A stretch of 36,005 nucleotides of DNA from a virus. The position numbers and the translations under genes were made by a program. The notes beneath the pieces are model-generated. The model had not been told where the DNA came from and searched no databases. It was given only the letters and a program-made list of their open reading frames with translations. The DNA lies in the IMG/VR virus record IMGVR_UViG_3300050821_007177, positions 1 through 36,005 of that record; one strand, 5' to 3'. Positions 9,221 to 15,543 of this stretch are shown here, piece by piece; positions within the stretch are counted from its first letter, which is position 1; each line of letters begins with the position of its first letter.

Positions 9221-9649
9221 ATGGGCGAATCCGAACAGACGCGGCAAGCCGACTTCGTTGTGTGTCCACGAGCGAGCCTCATCGCCTCGCTCGCCGTCTC
9301 GAACGTCGCCGCCTCGCAGGACCTCTCGCTCATCGACAGTCAGGCGAAGGATCCGAGCGACGCCGACAAGCTCGGACTGGGTCTCATCGGCTGCTACGTG
9401 ACCTTCCTCGCGGACGGCGGCGACGTCTACATCATCACGGGGCCATCGCAGGCGAGCGTAACGGCGGGCAACGTCCCCGTCGTCGCAACCAACGGCGTCA
9501 ACGCGGTCGGCGTCTGCTGGAAGCTCCCCGCGAACATCCCGACCCCCTACAAGGTCACCGCGCAGGACCGCTGGCTCGGATACATCTCCGCGAGCGGAAC
9601 GCCGCAGCTCCGAATTCAGCGATCGAGTCCCTACCCGCAGGCGTGCTGA
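9221..9649 (+). CDS. Small virion-associated protein, unknown
   Basis: The 142-residue product starts at ATG 9221 behind GAAGGG. It is Val/Ala/Gly-rich with alternating hydrophobic residues suggesting a beta sandwich, and has no signal peptide or membrane segment. Similar small all-beta proteins serve as capsid or tail decoration in many phages. The family is not recognised. Its place between the ejection-type proteins and a lectin-like protein suggests a tail or surface component. Confidence 0.65.
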   Translation: MGESEQTRQADFVVCPRASLIASLAVSNVAASQDLSLIDSQAKDPSDADKLGLGLIGCYVTFLADGGDVYIITGPSQASVTAGNVPVVATNGVNAVGVCWKLPANIPTPYKVTAQDRWLGYISASGTPQLRIQRSSPYPQAC

Positions 9650-9659
9650 GGGGCGCACC

Positions 9660-10376
9660 GTGGTGATGCGCCGCGCATCGATGGTGACTCGACGCCCGTC
9701 GGGTGCGCGCGGATTTCTACCGAGGGACCTCGGCGGCCTCGTCCTCTGGCTCCGCTCCGACCTCGGCATCACGCTGAACGCCGGCAACGTCAGCGCATGG
9801 GCGGACCAGAGCGGGAATGGCAACAACGCCACGCAAGGCACCGCGGCCAAGCAGCCCGCATACGTCGCGAGCGATGCCGGTTATGGGGGTCGACCGACGC
9901 TGAGCTTCGCGTCTGCGAGTGCGCAGCTCATGACGCTCGCCGCCAACCTGCCCGCGCAGCCGTTCACCGCTTACGTCGTGGGCGAGTCGACCTCCGGCGC
10001 CGCGCAACAGGAGTTCTTCGGTGACGCCACGAACAACGTCACGCTTTTCTGGACTGGCACGGTATGGGGCGTTTTCGCCGGGGCGGGGTTCAATAGCGCC
10101 AACGCCACACGGACAAAGCAGGCGTTCGCGACCGTCTTCAATGGGGTGTCAAGCTCGCTCTACATCAACGCGTCATCGGCGGCAGCGGCGACCGGGAATG
10201 CGGGCGCATCCAATCCAGCGGGCGGCGAGGCGATCGGCGGCGAGGCGGGGCCAACCGCGAACGCGCTGAACGGCAAGATTGCAGAGTTGGCTGTCTATTC
10301 CGGCGCGCACACCGCCTCGCAGGTCCGCACGATGTTCAGCTATTTCGCATCGATGTACGCGGGGGCGTGGTCGTGA
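9660..10376 (+). CDS. LamG/concanavalin-like lectin-fold protein
   Basis: The protein is 238 residues from GTG 9660; a second GTG and ATG 9666 lie in frame just after, and GAGGGG sits about 7 bases upstream of 9660. After a basic N-terminus, residues about 20-55 read 'DLGGLVLWLRSDLGI...VSAWADQSGNGNNA', the hallmark opening of LamG-like jelly-roll domains, followed by 'GGRPTLSF' and a C-terminal 'NGKIAELAVY' strand. Such domains bind glycans. In the tail region it is a candidate for receptor binding or virion decoration at the cell surface. The next gene starts at 10373 inside its stop codon (GTGA). Confidence 0.75.
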   Translation: MVMRRASMVTRRPSGARGFLPRDLGGLVLWLRSDLGITLNAGNVSAWADQSGNGNNATQGTAAKQPAYVASDAGYGGRPTLSFASASAQLMTLAANLPAQPFTAYVVGESTSGAAQQEFFGDATNNVTLFWTGTVWGVFAGAGFNSANATRTKQAFATVFNGVSSSLYINASSAAAATGNAGASNPAGGEAIGGEAGPTANALNGKIAELAVYSGAHTASQVRTMFSYFASMYAGAWS

Positions 10377-10678
10377 CCGCCTACATCTTCGCCAGCCTCG
10401 CCGCGGCGCAGGCCTGCGCGCCCGTCGTCGACGCGGCCCAGGGCTACCCGCGCGCCGGCGTCGAGGTCGGCGGCGGCGCGCACGTCAAGGACGTAAGCGG
10501 CGGCCCATTCGTGACGGCGACCTACGCGCAGCCCATCAAGCACCCGACGCTCGCGCAGTGGGCCTACCTCGCCGATGCGGTGACGACGCCCGCGCTCGCG
10601 CCGCAGGCTGCGACGCTCGGCTTGCCCGCCCCTGTCCCGCTCGACGCGACGTGGACACCAACGGCGGTGATCGCATGA
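10373..10678 (+). CDS. Small phage protein, unknown
   Basis: It encodes 101 residues from GTG 10373, overlapping the preceding stop as GTGA. The N-terminus is Ala-rich, then the pattern 'TYAQPIKHPTLAQWAYLADAV' resembles short proteins found beside phage tail and lysis genes. It has no obvious signal peptide or transmembrane helix. It is translationally coupled on both sides (ATGA at 10675). The function is unknown; a minor tail component is the simplest guess. Confidence 0.6.
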   Translation: MTAYIFASLAAAQACAPVVDAAQGYPRAGVEVGGGAHVKDVSGGPFVTATYAQPIKHPTLAQWAYLADAVTTPALAPQAATLGLPAPVPLDATWTPTAVIA

Positions 10679-10881
10679 GCGCGCACCACGACGGCAACAG
10701 CCACGTCCTCTCCGCCCTCGTCGCGACGTTCGCGGCGATCGGCGGTTCGCCCTGGCGCGTCGTCGCCGGGGACATCGCGGAACACGTGGGGTTCGGACTC
10801 GGTGCCGGGCTCGCCACCTACACGATCACCCACCTCGTCACGTGGGCGAAACGACGCCTGTTCAAAGGAGAAAAAAAATGA
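10675..10881 (+). CDS. Small membrane protein, candidate holin component
   Basis: The 68-residue protein overlaps the previous stop as ATGA. It has two moderately hydrophobic segments, Val/Leu/Ala-rich near 10-25 and Gly/Ala/Leu-rich near 38-58, and ends in a basic tail (AKRRLFKGEKK). That fits a small inner-membrane protein with a cytoplasmic C-terminus. Placed just upstream of a second two-helix protein and the lysozyme, it is a candidate holin or holin regulator. Confidence 0.55.
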   Translation: MSAHHDGNSHVLSALVATFAAIGGSPWRVVAGDIAEHVGFGLGAGLATYTITHLVTWAKRRLFKGEKK

Positions 10882-11066
10882 AGTTCGATTGGCAACACTG
10901 GCTATTGCTGCTCGGTACGCCGTGCGCGGTGGCGTTCCTCGACTACCTCGTGAACAGCAACGCGCCGTTCAGCGTGCCAGCACTCGAGCACGCCGGGCTA
11001 GCGACGGCGCTCGTCGGCTTGACGCTGCTGAAGCAGAGCGTGTTGACACCCACGGTGAGCAAGTGA
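10878..11066 (+). CDS. Two-helix membrane protein, candidate holin
   Basis: The 62-residue protein starts at ATG 10878 with a near-perfect AAAGGAG at 10864-10870 and a 7-base A spacer, the strongest ribosome site in this cassette. Residues about 8-26 (WLLLLGTPCAVAFLDYL) and about 40-58 form two hydrophobic segments joined by a short polar loop. Size and topology match small phage holins. It shares a function-linked cluster with lysozyme and putative spanins; holin identity is inferred. Confidence 0.6.
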   Translation: MKFDWQHWLLLLGTPCAVAFLDYLVNSNAPFSVPALEHAGLATALVGLTLLKQSVLTPTVSK

Positions 11067-11251
11067 AACCGCTCGTCGGCCTGCTGCTCGCCCTGGCGAC
11101 GTGCCTCGGCTGCGCCGCCGCGAGCCTCGCCCCCACCCCGCGCGTCACGTCCTGCGCCGAGCGCTACATGGCGTGCGCGCCCATCCGCGGGACCGGCTAC
11201 GGAGCCTGCCGCGCGATGGTCGACCGCGACTGCCTGGACGGTGGGCCGTGA
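11063..11251 (+). CDS. Small exported Cys-rich protein, candidate outer spanin
   Basis: It encodes 62 residues from GTG 11063, overlapping the previous stop (GTGA). The N-terminus (VKPLVGLLLALATCLGC) is a signal peptide with cysteines at 14 and 17. Either could be the lipidated residue, though neither gives a perfect lipobox. The mature part is short, with four further cysteines. A small lipoprotein in a Gram-negative lysis cassette suggests an o-spanin (Rz1-like), but the Pro-rich character of Rz1 is weak. Confidence 0.55.
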   Translation: MKPLVGLLLALATCLGCAAASLAPTPRVTSCAERYMACAPIRGTGYGACRAMVDRDCLDGGP

Positions 11252-11418
11252 GCGCGCTCGTCCTGTCGCTGCTCGAGTCGGCGCTGGAGCTCCTCGTGCG
11301 CACCGTAGGTGACGCGGAGGCGCGTCGCCTCACTGCGGAGCGCATGGAGATCGTGGCCGCGCGTGCCGCCGCGGATGCTGCGCACGCTGCGATCACCGGG
11401 GAAGCGGCGTCACCGTGA
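11248..11418 (+). CDS. Small helical protein, possible inner spanin
   Basis: The 56-residue protein starts at GTG 11248 within the preceding stop and ends at 11418 within the next start. A hydrophobic stretch (ALVLSLLESALELLV) at residues 3-17 leads into a long Ala/Glu/Arg-rich helix. This resembles a very short i-spanin, a membrane anchor plus coiled coil, and it neighbours a candidate o-spanin. It is shorter than typical Rz proteins, so the call is tentative. Confidence 0.5.
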   Translation: MSALVLSLLESALELLVRTVGDAEARRLTAERMEIVAARAAADAAHAAITGEAASP

Positions 11419-11984
11419 AGACCTCGCCGACCGGCCTGGCCTTCGTCGCCCAGTGGGAGGGCACGGTCCTGCGCACCTACAAGGACGTCGCAGGCGTGCC
11501 CACCATCGGCGTCGGGCACGCGCTCCGACCGGGCGAGGAGTTCCCGGATGGCATCACGCACGACCAGGCGCTGGCCCTCCTCGCGAGCGACATTCGGATC
11601 GCGGAAGCGGCCGTCAACGCGAACGTGACGCGGCCCATCGGCCAGAACGCCTTCGATGCGCTCGTCTCGTTCGCGTTCAACTGCGGCGGGGGAGCGCTCT
11701 ACGGCTCCAGCATCCTGCGATTCCTGAACGCCGGCGCGCCGGAGCAGGCCGCCGACGGTTTCCTGCTCTGGTGCAAGCGGGCCGACCCGGCGACGGGGCA
11801 GCTCGTCCAGGACGGTGGCCTCCTCGCTCGGCGGCGGGCGGAACGCGCGCTCTTTCTCGCGCCGGATTCGCCCAACGAACGGCCGACCGCGCCGGAGCTG
11901 CCCCCCGTCGACCACACCTCGGAGCGCGACGACGAGGCCCAGGCCGTCGCCGACGAACCGCCCGATCCTCCGGCGGCAGCATGA
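11415..11984 (+). CDS. Endolysin, phage lysozyme (GH24)
   Basis: The 189-residue enzyme starts at GTG 11415 (GTGA overlap). It shows the T4-type catalytic triad spacing: Glu15, eight residues, Asp24, five residues, Thr30, in 'WEGTVLRTYKDVAGVPTIGVGH'. 'FNCGGGALYGSSILRFLN' further on is also typical of the family. It hydrolyses the beta-1,4 link between MurNAc and GlcNAc in peptidoglycan. No N-terminal signal or SAR helix is present, so it should need a holin for release, in line with the upstream membrane proteins. A Pro/Glu/Asp-rich tail of about 40 residues follows the domain. Confidence 0.92.
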   Translation: MKTSPTGLAFVAQWEGTVLRTYKDVAGVPTIGVGHALRPGEEFPDGITHDQALALLASDIRIAEAAVNANVTRPIGQNAFDALVSFAFNCGGGALYGSSILRFLNAGAPEQAADGFLLWCKRADPATGQLVQDGGLLARRRAERALFLAPDSPNERPTAPELPPVDHTSERDDEAQAVADEPPDPPAAA

Positions 11985-12214
11985 AGCTCGGGCTCGCCAT
12001 CGTCGGCGCGGGCCTGCTCGCCTCCTGCGCCGCCTACCAGCCGCGCGAGTTCGTGTCGTACCCACACCAAGTCGGCGCGCAGGAGTACCACCGCTGCACG
12101 AACGGCAACTGGTGCGCCGAGGGCTACTCCTGCTCGCGGTTCGGGTGCGAATGGTGCGGGGGCGGGTCGCAGACGCCGTGTCAGACGGCGGGGGCGGACA
12201 ACCTGATTCCCTAG
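11981..12214 (+). CDS. Cys-rich lipoprotein at end of lysis cassette
   Basis: The 77-residue protein starts at ATG 11981 (ATGA overlap with the lysozyme). The signal peptide ends in a classic lipobox, LASC, with Cys16 as the lipidated residue. The mature part ends in a compact cluster of seven cysteines (pattern C-x5-WC-x4-YSC-x4-GC-x-WC-x6-C). This may form disulfides outside the cell or bind metal. Similar Cys clusters occur in predicted lipoproteins of myxobacteria. It may be an o-spanin substitute, or a moron gene expressed late or in the lysogen. The TAG stop shares a CTAG palindrome with the stop of the convergent gene. Confidence 0.65.
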   Translation: MKLGLAIVGAGLLASCAAYQPREFVSYPHQVGAQEYHRCTNGNWCAEGYSCSRFGCEWCGGGSQTPCQTAGADNLIP

Positions 12215-12990
12215 GCCGCCTCGACCTCTTCGCCGTCGATCGTCACCCGCGGCGCCTCGTCCTCCAAGTCCCACGGCACTTCGCACTGGATGTAGCTGGG
12301 CCACGAACCCGTCGCCTCGCACGAGAGAAGCCGCTCCATCCAGATCCGGCAAAGCTTCTCGCCCACGAGCAGCGTCCGCGGCGAGAGCGTCAACGTCGTC
12401 ACCGCGAAAGGCGGCGTCGTCTCGACGGCGATGATGCGCGCGCTCCGGACCGTGACCCCTACCGCCGCCGCGGCCCGGACGTAGAACGCGAGCTGCGCGT
12501 GGTAGCCCATCTTCGTGCAGAGGCGCGTGAGGAGCTCCGGCTCCGCGTTCGTCGTCGTCTTCACGTCGACGATGTGTCCGTCGCCGAGCACGTCCAGGCG
12601 CGAGCTGCATGCGCGGTCCTGGTACTCCCAGAGGATGGTCCGCTCGTGCTCGCCAATGAGCCAAGGGGCCGCGATCGGATCGTTCCGGACCGCCGCGGCG
12701 ACGAGGCGTGCGCGGTCAAGCTCCTCCGGCTTGATGATGAGCGTGTCTCGGTCCTGCTTCGCCTCGAACGCCTTGTACGCGTTGCTGTTGCGCGACCCGT
12801 CGAAGACGGCGTAGTAGCAGCCGCCGAGCAGCAGCGCGTGCACGAGCGAGCCGAAGCGCATCGGCGCCGTGGGCTTGAGGCGGCGCTCGACGGCGACGCG
12901 GTAGTGCGCAGCGCTCCGGGCGATGTACTTCAGCGATGAGATGTGGACGTAGCCGTCGCCGAGCTTCGGAATGCCGTTCTCACGCGCCAT
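12211..12990 (-). CDS. PD-(D/E)XK exonuclease (RecE/YqaJ-like)
   Basis: The protein is 259 residues from ATG 12990, with GGAGG seven bases upstream. Longer frames upstream are shadows. Nuclease features appear in order: 'RFGSLVHALLL' (His51) for the first helix; Asp133 in 'SSRLDVL'; 'HIVDVKTT' with Asp142 and Lys144 as the D-x-K core; then 'YHAQLAFY' with Gln166. This is the arrangement of phage exodeoxyribonucleases of the RecE/lambda-exo/YqaJ superfamily, which resect double-strand ends for recombination. It is the last gene of the leftward early operon and overlaps the gene before it by 11 bases. No neighbour is a recognisable annealase. Confidence 0.8.
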   Translation of the reverse strand: MARENGIPKLGDGYVHISSLKYIARSAAHYRVAVERRLKPTAPMRFGSLVHALLLGGCYYAVFDGSRNSNAYKAFEAKQDRDTLIIKPEELDRARLVAAAVRNDPIAAPWLIGEHERTILWEYQDRACSSRLDVLGDGHIVDVKTTTNAEPELLTRLCTKMGYHAQLAFYVRAAAAVGVTVRSARIIAVETTPPFAVTTLTLSPRTLLVGEKLCRIWMERLLSCEATGSWPSYIQCEVPWDLEDEAPRVTIDGEEVEAA

Positions 12991-13510
12991 GGGTCGCCTC
13001 CGTTCCTTCCTCGAACTCACTTCGCCCGAACGCCTGATCCATCCGGTCGGCCGCCGCGTCGTCGACCGGCTTCTCGAGCGGGTCGCTGGTCGGCTCCTCG
13101 CCGGGGATCGTGTTGCGGACGCGGATGCCGCCCACGCGCGCGCCGGACATCTCGACGGAATGGTCCACGTAGATTCGGATTTTCTTTCCGATCCACTCCT
13201 CGAGATTCTTGCCGTGGAGCTTCGCGATCGCGTCCTGCGACACGGGCCCCGCGATCCACCGCTTCCGCTTGCCGGCGAACGTGATGAGGTACTTGTTATT
13301 GACCTCGTCCTTGTACGTTCCGTCCGGCTGCTTGCGCTTGCGGATGATGTCGGGTCGGTAGAACTCGACCGCTTCGATGACAACGACGGGCTCGATGTAC
13401 CGATGGTCCGCGGTCTGCAAGTCCCACTGCCCGAGGTAGTCCGACGCCTGCTTGCGCCATTTCTTGTAGTGCGTGCGCCCTTTCGAGGACGCGTCGACTC
13501 GTTCCGCCAC
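12980..13510 (-). CDS. Recombination-associated protein, probable ssDNA-binding type
   Basis: The product is 176 residues from GTG 13510, chosen for GGAGG about 6 bases upstream; the frame is open further but without coding character. The core carries 'KYLITFAGKRKRWI', 'EEWIGKKIRIY' and 'VGGIRVR' (about residues 73-132). This beta-rich pattern is common in uncharacterised phage proteins that sit beside recombination nucleases. The alternation of strands around W-x-G-K and the acidic C-terminal tail suggest an OB-like ssDNA-binding protein, by inference. It could partner the exonuclease encoded next. Confidence 0.65.
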   Translation of the reverse strand: MAERVDASSKGRTHYKKWRKQASDYLGQWDLQTADHRYIEPVVVIEAVEFYRPDIIRKRKQPDGTYKDEVNNKYLITFAGKRKRWIAGPVSQDAIAKLHGKNLEEWIGKKIRIYVDHSVEMSGARVGGIRVRNTIPGEEPTSDPLEKPVDDAAADRMDQAFGRSEFEEGTEATHGA

Positions 13511-13512
13511 GG

Positions 13513-13791
13513 TCAGCCTCCGCTCCTTTGTCGTTCCTTGCTTCGGTCCCGCAAGAGCTCGAGCGCCGCGGACATCCGGTGATGCTCGGGCGCGTTGCGC
13601 ATCGCCTCGACCGCATCGAGCAGATCGCGCGCGCCGCTGGTGAGCGACACGAGCTCGTCGAGCACGTCGTCGCCGGGGTCGCATCCGATTCCCACGGCCG
13701 CCGCCACGTAGGCCAGCTTCAGATCGGCGCGGTCGAACGCGGTGCCGTTGCTGACCCTGCGAAGAATGGCCTGTTGCTGCACCGGATTCAT
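13513..13791 (-). CDS. Small early protein, unknown
   Basis: The 92-residue helical protein starts at ATG 13791, overlapping the upstream stop as ATGA, and ends two bases before the next start. It is rich in Arg, Asp, Leu and Glu with no motif recognised, and the middle (residues 25-55) is Val/Ala/Leu-rich. Coupled translation with the recombination genes suggests a role in the same early programme. Confidence 0.65.
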   Translation of the reverse strand: MNPVQQQAILRRVSNGTAFDRADLKLAYVAAAVGIGCDPGDDVLDELVSLTSGARDLLDAVEAMRNAPEHHRMSAALELLRDRSKERQRSGG

Positions 13792-14027
13792 GCGCTCCTC
13801 CTCGGCAAACTCGTTGCCCAAAAAACGTCGTCGTCCTCGTCGTCGCGGTCGAAATAGGTGATGCTCGGCTCGGTCAGAGGCGCAGGCGGCGGGGGCGTGG
13901 TGTCTCCGCCGTTTGCGTTCGGGTCGCCGGGCGCGCCGGGGTCGTAGCGGTGGGCGGGGCCGGTGCAGTCTTCGGTGCACTTCGCCGAACAGACGCGGCA
14001 AGCGCACCAGCGGCAGGTGCAGCTCAC
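13788..14027 (-). CDS. Cys-rich small protein
   Basis: It encodes 79 residues from GTG 14027 behind AAGGAG, with a GTGA overlap upstream and an ATGA overlap downstream. The N-terminus packs seven cysteines in 'SCTCRWCACRVCSAKCTEDC', which looks like a zinc or Fe-S binding knuckle. The middle is Pro/Gly/Asn-rich and disordered, and the C-terminus is acidic (DRDDEDDDVF). The layout suggests a metal-binding head on an acidic tail, possibly a nucleic-acid mimic or adaptor. The family is unknown. Confidence 0.6.
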   Translation of the reverse strand: MSCTCRWCACRVCSAKCTEDCTGPAHRYDPGAPGDPNANGGDTTPPPPAPLTEPSITYFDRDDEDDDVFWATSLPRRSA

Positions 14028-14218
14028 GGGTGCTCTCCTTCCGGAATCGCCTCGCACTTGAGGCCCTTCGGGTGGTGGCGGACATAGATGCCGCTCGTCG
14101 TCTCGGCGCCGCAGAAGCAGCAGTAGGAGCCGCGCGGGTCGACGGCGCGGACGGGCTGCCGGTTCTCCCCGTTGAGGATGTGCCAGCAGTTTTCGCAGGC
14201 GAGGTGCGTCCAGTTCAC
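14024..14218 (-). CDS. Small zinc-ribbon protein
   Basis: The 64-residue protein starts at GTG 14218 (GTGA overlap; GAGG about 10 bases upstream). It has C-E-N-C, then C-C-F-C-G, then H-H and a late Cys, consistent with one or two zinc sites. It is part of a run of zinc-binding proteins transcribed leftward. A nucleic-acid or protein-binding role is inferred. Confidence 0.6.
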   Translation of the reverse strand: MNWTHLACENCWHILNGENRQPVRAVDPRGSYCCFCGAETTSGIYVRHHPKGLKCEAIPEGEHP

Positions 14219-14436
14219 GGCGACACGTCCTCGTCGAGCCAAACCTCAGCCTTCGCCGTCGTCCTGAGCCGCACCTCGAGGAGCTGCCCCGAGATGCTCA
14301 CGCGGTGCTCGACCCGCCGCAGCAGCCCGGCGTCGACGAGCGGCTTCGAGACGCGATCGGGAATGTCGTCTGTCGATGCGCCGTGCTCACCGCGGGCGAG
14401 TCGGAGGGCGGCGCGGATAGCCGAACGGCGGGTCAT
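14215..14436 (-). CDS. Small winged-helix-like protein
   Basis: It encodes 73 residues from ATG 14436 (ATGA overlap). A helix-rich N-terminus (RSAIRAALRLARG), a short 'STDDIPDRV' turn, a second helix (KPLVDAGLLRRVEHRV) and a strand pair (SISGQLLEVRL) match a minimal winged-helix plan. It lacks cysteines, unlike its neighbours. A DNA-binding role is plausible, but the family is not recognised. Confidence 0.55.
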   Translation of the reverse strand: MTRRSAIRAALRLARGEHGASTDDIPDRVSKPLVDAGLLRRVEHRVSISGQLLEVRLRTTAKAEVWLDEDVSP

Positions 14437-14648
14437 ATCCGTTCCTCGATGGCCAGGCGTTGGCGCGCGGCGCGCATCTCCTTCGCGTGCGTCTCGCAGG
14501 CGAACCACTCGCGCGGGCCGCCCTCTTCGCTGAAGTCGAGGACCTCCGCCGCGGGGTAGCTGCACCCGCGCTCGTCGCATTCGGCGACGCCGTCTTCGCA
14601 GTGGCCGCAGCCGTCGCCGTGACACTCGCGGCAGTCGATGAGGCTCAT
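14433..14648 (-). CDS. DnaJ-type zinc-finger small protein
   Basis: The 71-residue protein starts at ATG 14648, overlapping the upstream stop (ATGA). It opens with 'CRECHGDGCGHCEDG', a compact version of the C-x-x-C-x-G-x-G repeats of DnaJ zinc domains, followed by C-D-E-R-G-C and a later C-x-x-H. It lies among several other zinc-binding genes. The function is unknown. Confidence 0.6.
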   Translation of the reverse strand: MSLIDCRECHGDGCGHCEDGVAECDERGCSYPAAEVLDFSEEGGPREWFACETHAKEMRAARQRLAIEERI

Positions 14649-14833
14649 GTGATGGCTCCCGTGCAGAATGGGCATTCCGGGTCACCCTTCGGCGTATGCG
14701 TCTCGTGCAGCCCGCGAAGCTGCCGCAGCGCCGCCCGGACCTCGCCCTGCACTCGGGCGGACTCAGGGTGGAACGGAGGCAGATCCATCCAGCGATTGAG
14801 GGCGACGATGGTGGCGCGAACGAGGGGGCTCAC
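14645..14833 (-). CDS. Small early protein with C-terminal CPFC
   Basis: It encodes 62 residues from GTG 14833 (GTGA overlap). A helical body (VRATIVALNRWMDLPPF, then VQGEVRAALRQLRGL) ends in 'ECPFCTG', half of a zinc ribbon that may pair with a partner or dimerise. The family is not recognised. Confidence 0.6.
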   Translation of the reverse strand: MSPLVRATIVALNRWMDLPPFHPESARVQGEVRAALRQLRGLHETHTPKGDPECPFCTGAIT

Positions 14834-15471
14834 GACTGCACCATCCGCATCCGGCGACCGCAGCCGCACTGCACTTCGTAGGTCCGGCCCTCGCTGCCGT
14901 CCGCGAGCTCGGTCGTCGTCATCCCCTTGCCGCAGGGCGCGCAGGTCCATTGCTTGGTCAGCCGAGGCGAAGATGGGGGCGTCGGGGGCTCGCTGGGCGG
15001 CTGGACCATCCGCAGCACGCGAGCCAGCGCCCGCTCGTGCCGCGCCCGCCGGTAGAAGATTGCCTCTACCCAGCGCATGTCCGCGCGCTCGATGGCGCCC
15101 GCGAGGAGCTTGGACAGCTCGGAGATTTCGCCCCGGAGCCGAGCGGCGAGCGCGTACGCCCGCGAGCCGGTGCCGAGGCAGTCGCCGCAATCCTGGCCGT
15201 CGACGGTCGCGCGCCCGAAGCAGTTGCCGCACGGGAACCGGGGCCGCGTGCCGTCGTTCGCGGGGATGCTCGCCTCGCCCCGGAGAATCGACTCGACGAG
15301 GCATTGCGTGCAGTGCACGTACGGCACCGGGCGCGAGTAGAGGCCCGTCGCGATGCGGTGGCCGCAGGCGAGGACTTCGGAAGCGGCCGAGCGGGAGCCG
15401 GCAACGGGCTCGCGGCGCAGGACGCGGCGGAGGGGGGCGGGGGAAGCTGCTGCGGGAGCGGCGTTCGACAT
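14830..15471 (-). CDS. First gene of left operon, multi-zinc-knuckle protein
   Basis: The protein is 213 residues from ATG 15471, seven bases after a predicted -10 element, so the mRNA is probably leaderless. The in-frame ATG at 15480 lies inside that -10 and is unlikely to be used. Three Cys groups are visible: 'ACGH' with 'HCTQC' near residues 35-57; 'PCGNCFG' plus 'DCGDCLGTG' (DnaJ-like) near 78-100; and a C-terminal ribbon 'CAPCG' with 'QCGCG'. Between them, residues about 105-150 are helical and Arg-rich. As first gene under the switch promoter it may steer early expression or host functions. The family is not recognised. Confidence 0.65.
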   Translation of the reverse strand: MSNAAPAAASPAPLRRVLRREPVAGSRSAASEVLACGHRIATGLYSRPVPYVHCTQCLVESILRGEASIPANDGTRPRFPCGNCFGRATVDGQDCGDCLGTGSRAYALAARLRGEISELSKLLAGAIERADMRWVEAIFYRRARHERALARVLRMVQPPSEPPTPPSSPRLTKQWTCAPCGKGMTTTELADGSEGRTYEVQCGCGRRMRMVQS

Positions 15472-15478
15472 GACGACC

Positions 15479-15507
15479 ATGATAACTATCGTAATCTGAG
15501 CCGTCAA
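15479..15507 (-). promoter_or_regulatory. Leftward early promoter (-35 TTGACG, -10 TATCAT)
   Basis: On the minus strand TTGACG (15507-15502) and TATCAT (15484-15479) are separated by exactly 17 bases. The -10 ends seven bases before ATG 15471, putting the predicted start of transcription on or next to the start codon. The -10 is covered by an operator-like 16-mer. Confidence 0.65.
15481..15496 (-). promoter_or_regulatory. Operator-like site O2
   Basis: On the minus strand this reads GATTACGATAGTTATC, a 16-base partly symmetric site of the form GATTAC-K-AT-NNN-WATC. It overlaps the -10 of the left promoter, so a bound repressor would block the zinc-protein/recombination operon. Confidence 0.55.
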
Positions 15508-15517
15508 GACTCAGATT
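15493..15517. repeat. Perfect inverted repeat around the left -35
   Basis: AATCTGAG at 15493-15500 is matched by its exact complement CTCAGATT at 15510-15517, with a nine-base spacer that holds the -35. The arms run into operators O2 and O1. This may be a separate regulator site or part of cooperative binding. Confidence 0.45.
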
Positions 15518-15529
15518 GACATAGTAATC
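15514..15529 (-). promoter_or_regulatory. Operator-like site O1
   Basis: On the minus strand this reads GATTACTATGTCAATC. It sits just upstream of the left -35. Its centre is 33 bases (about three helical turns) from the centre of O2, so proteins on both would lie on the same face of the DNA. Confidence 0.5.
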
Positions 15530-15543
15530 AGATTCCCGCTTCG

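Noticed and set aside
12187-12220. Bidirectional terminator between the convergent operons
   Set aside because: GGCGG and CCGCC can pair weakly over a long loop, but there is no T-run on either strand and the region is coding.
15472-15480. ATG 15480 as start of the first left-operon gene
   Set aside because: It lies inside the predicted -10 hexamer, so it would not be on the transcript; ATG 15471 fits the leaderless pattern seen on the right side.
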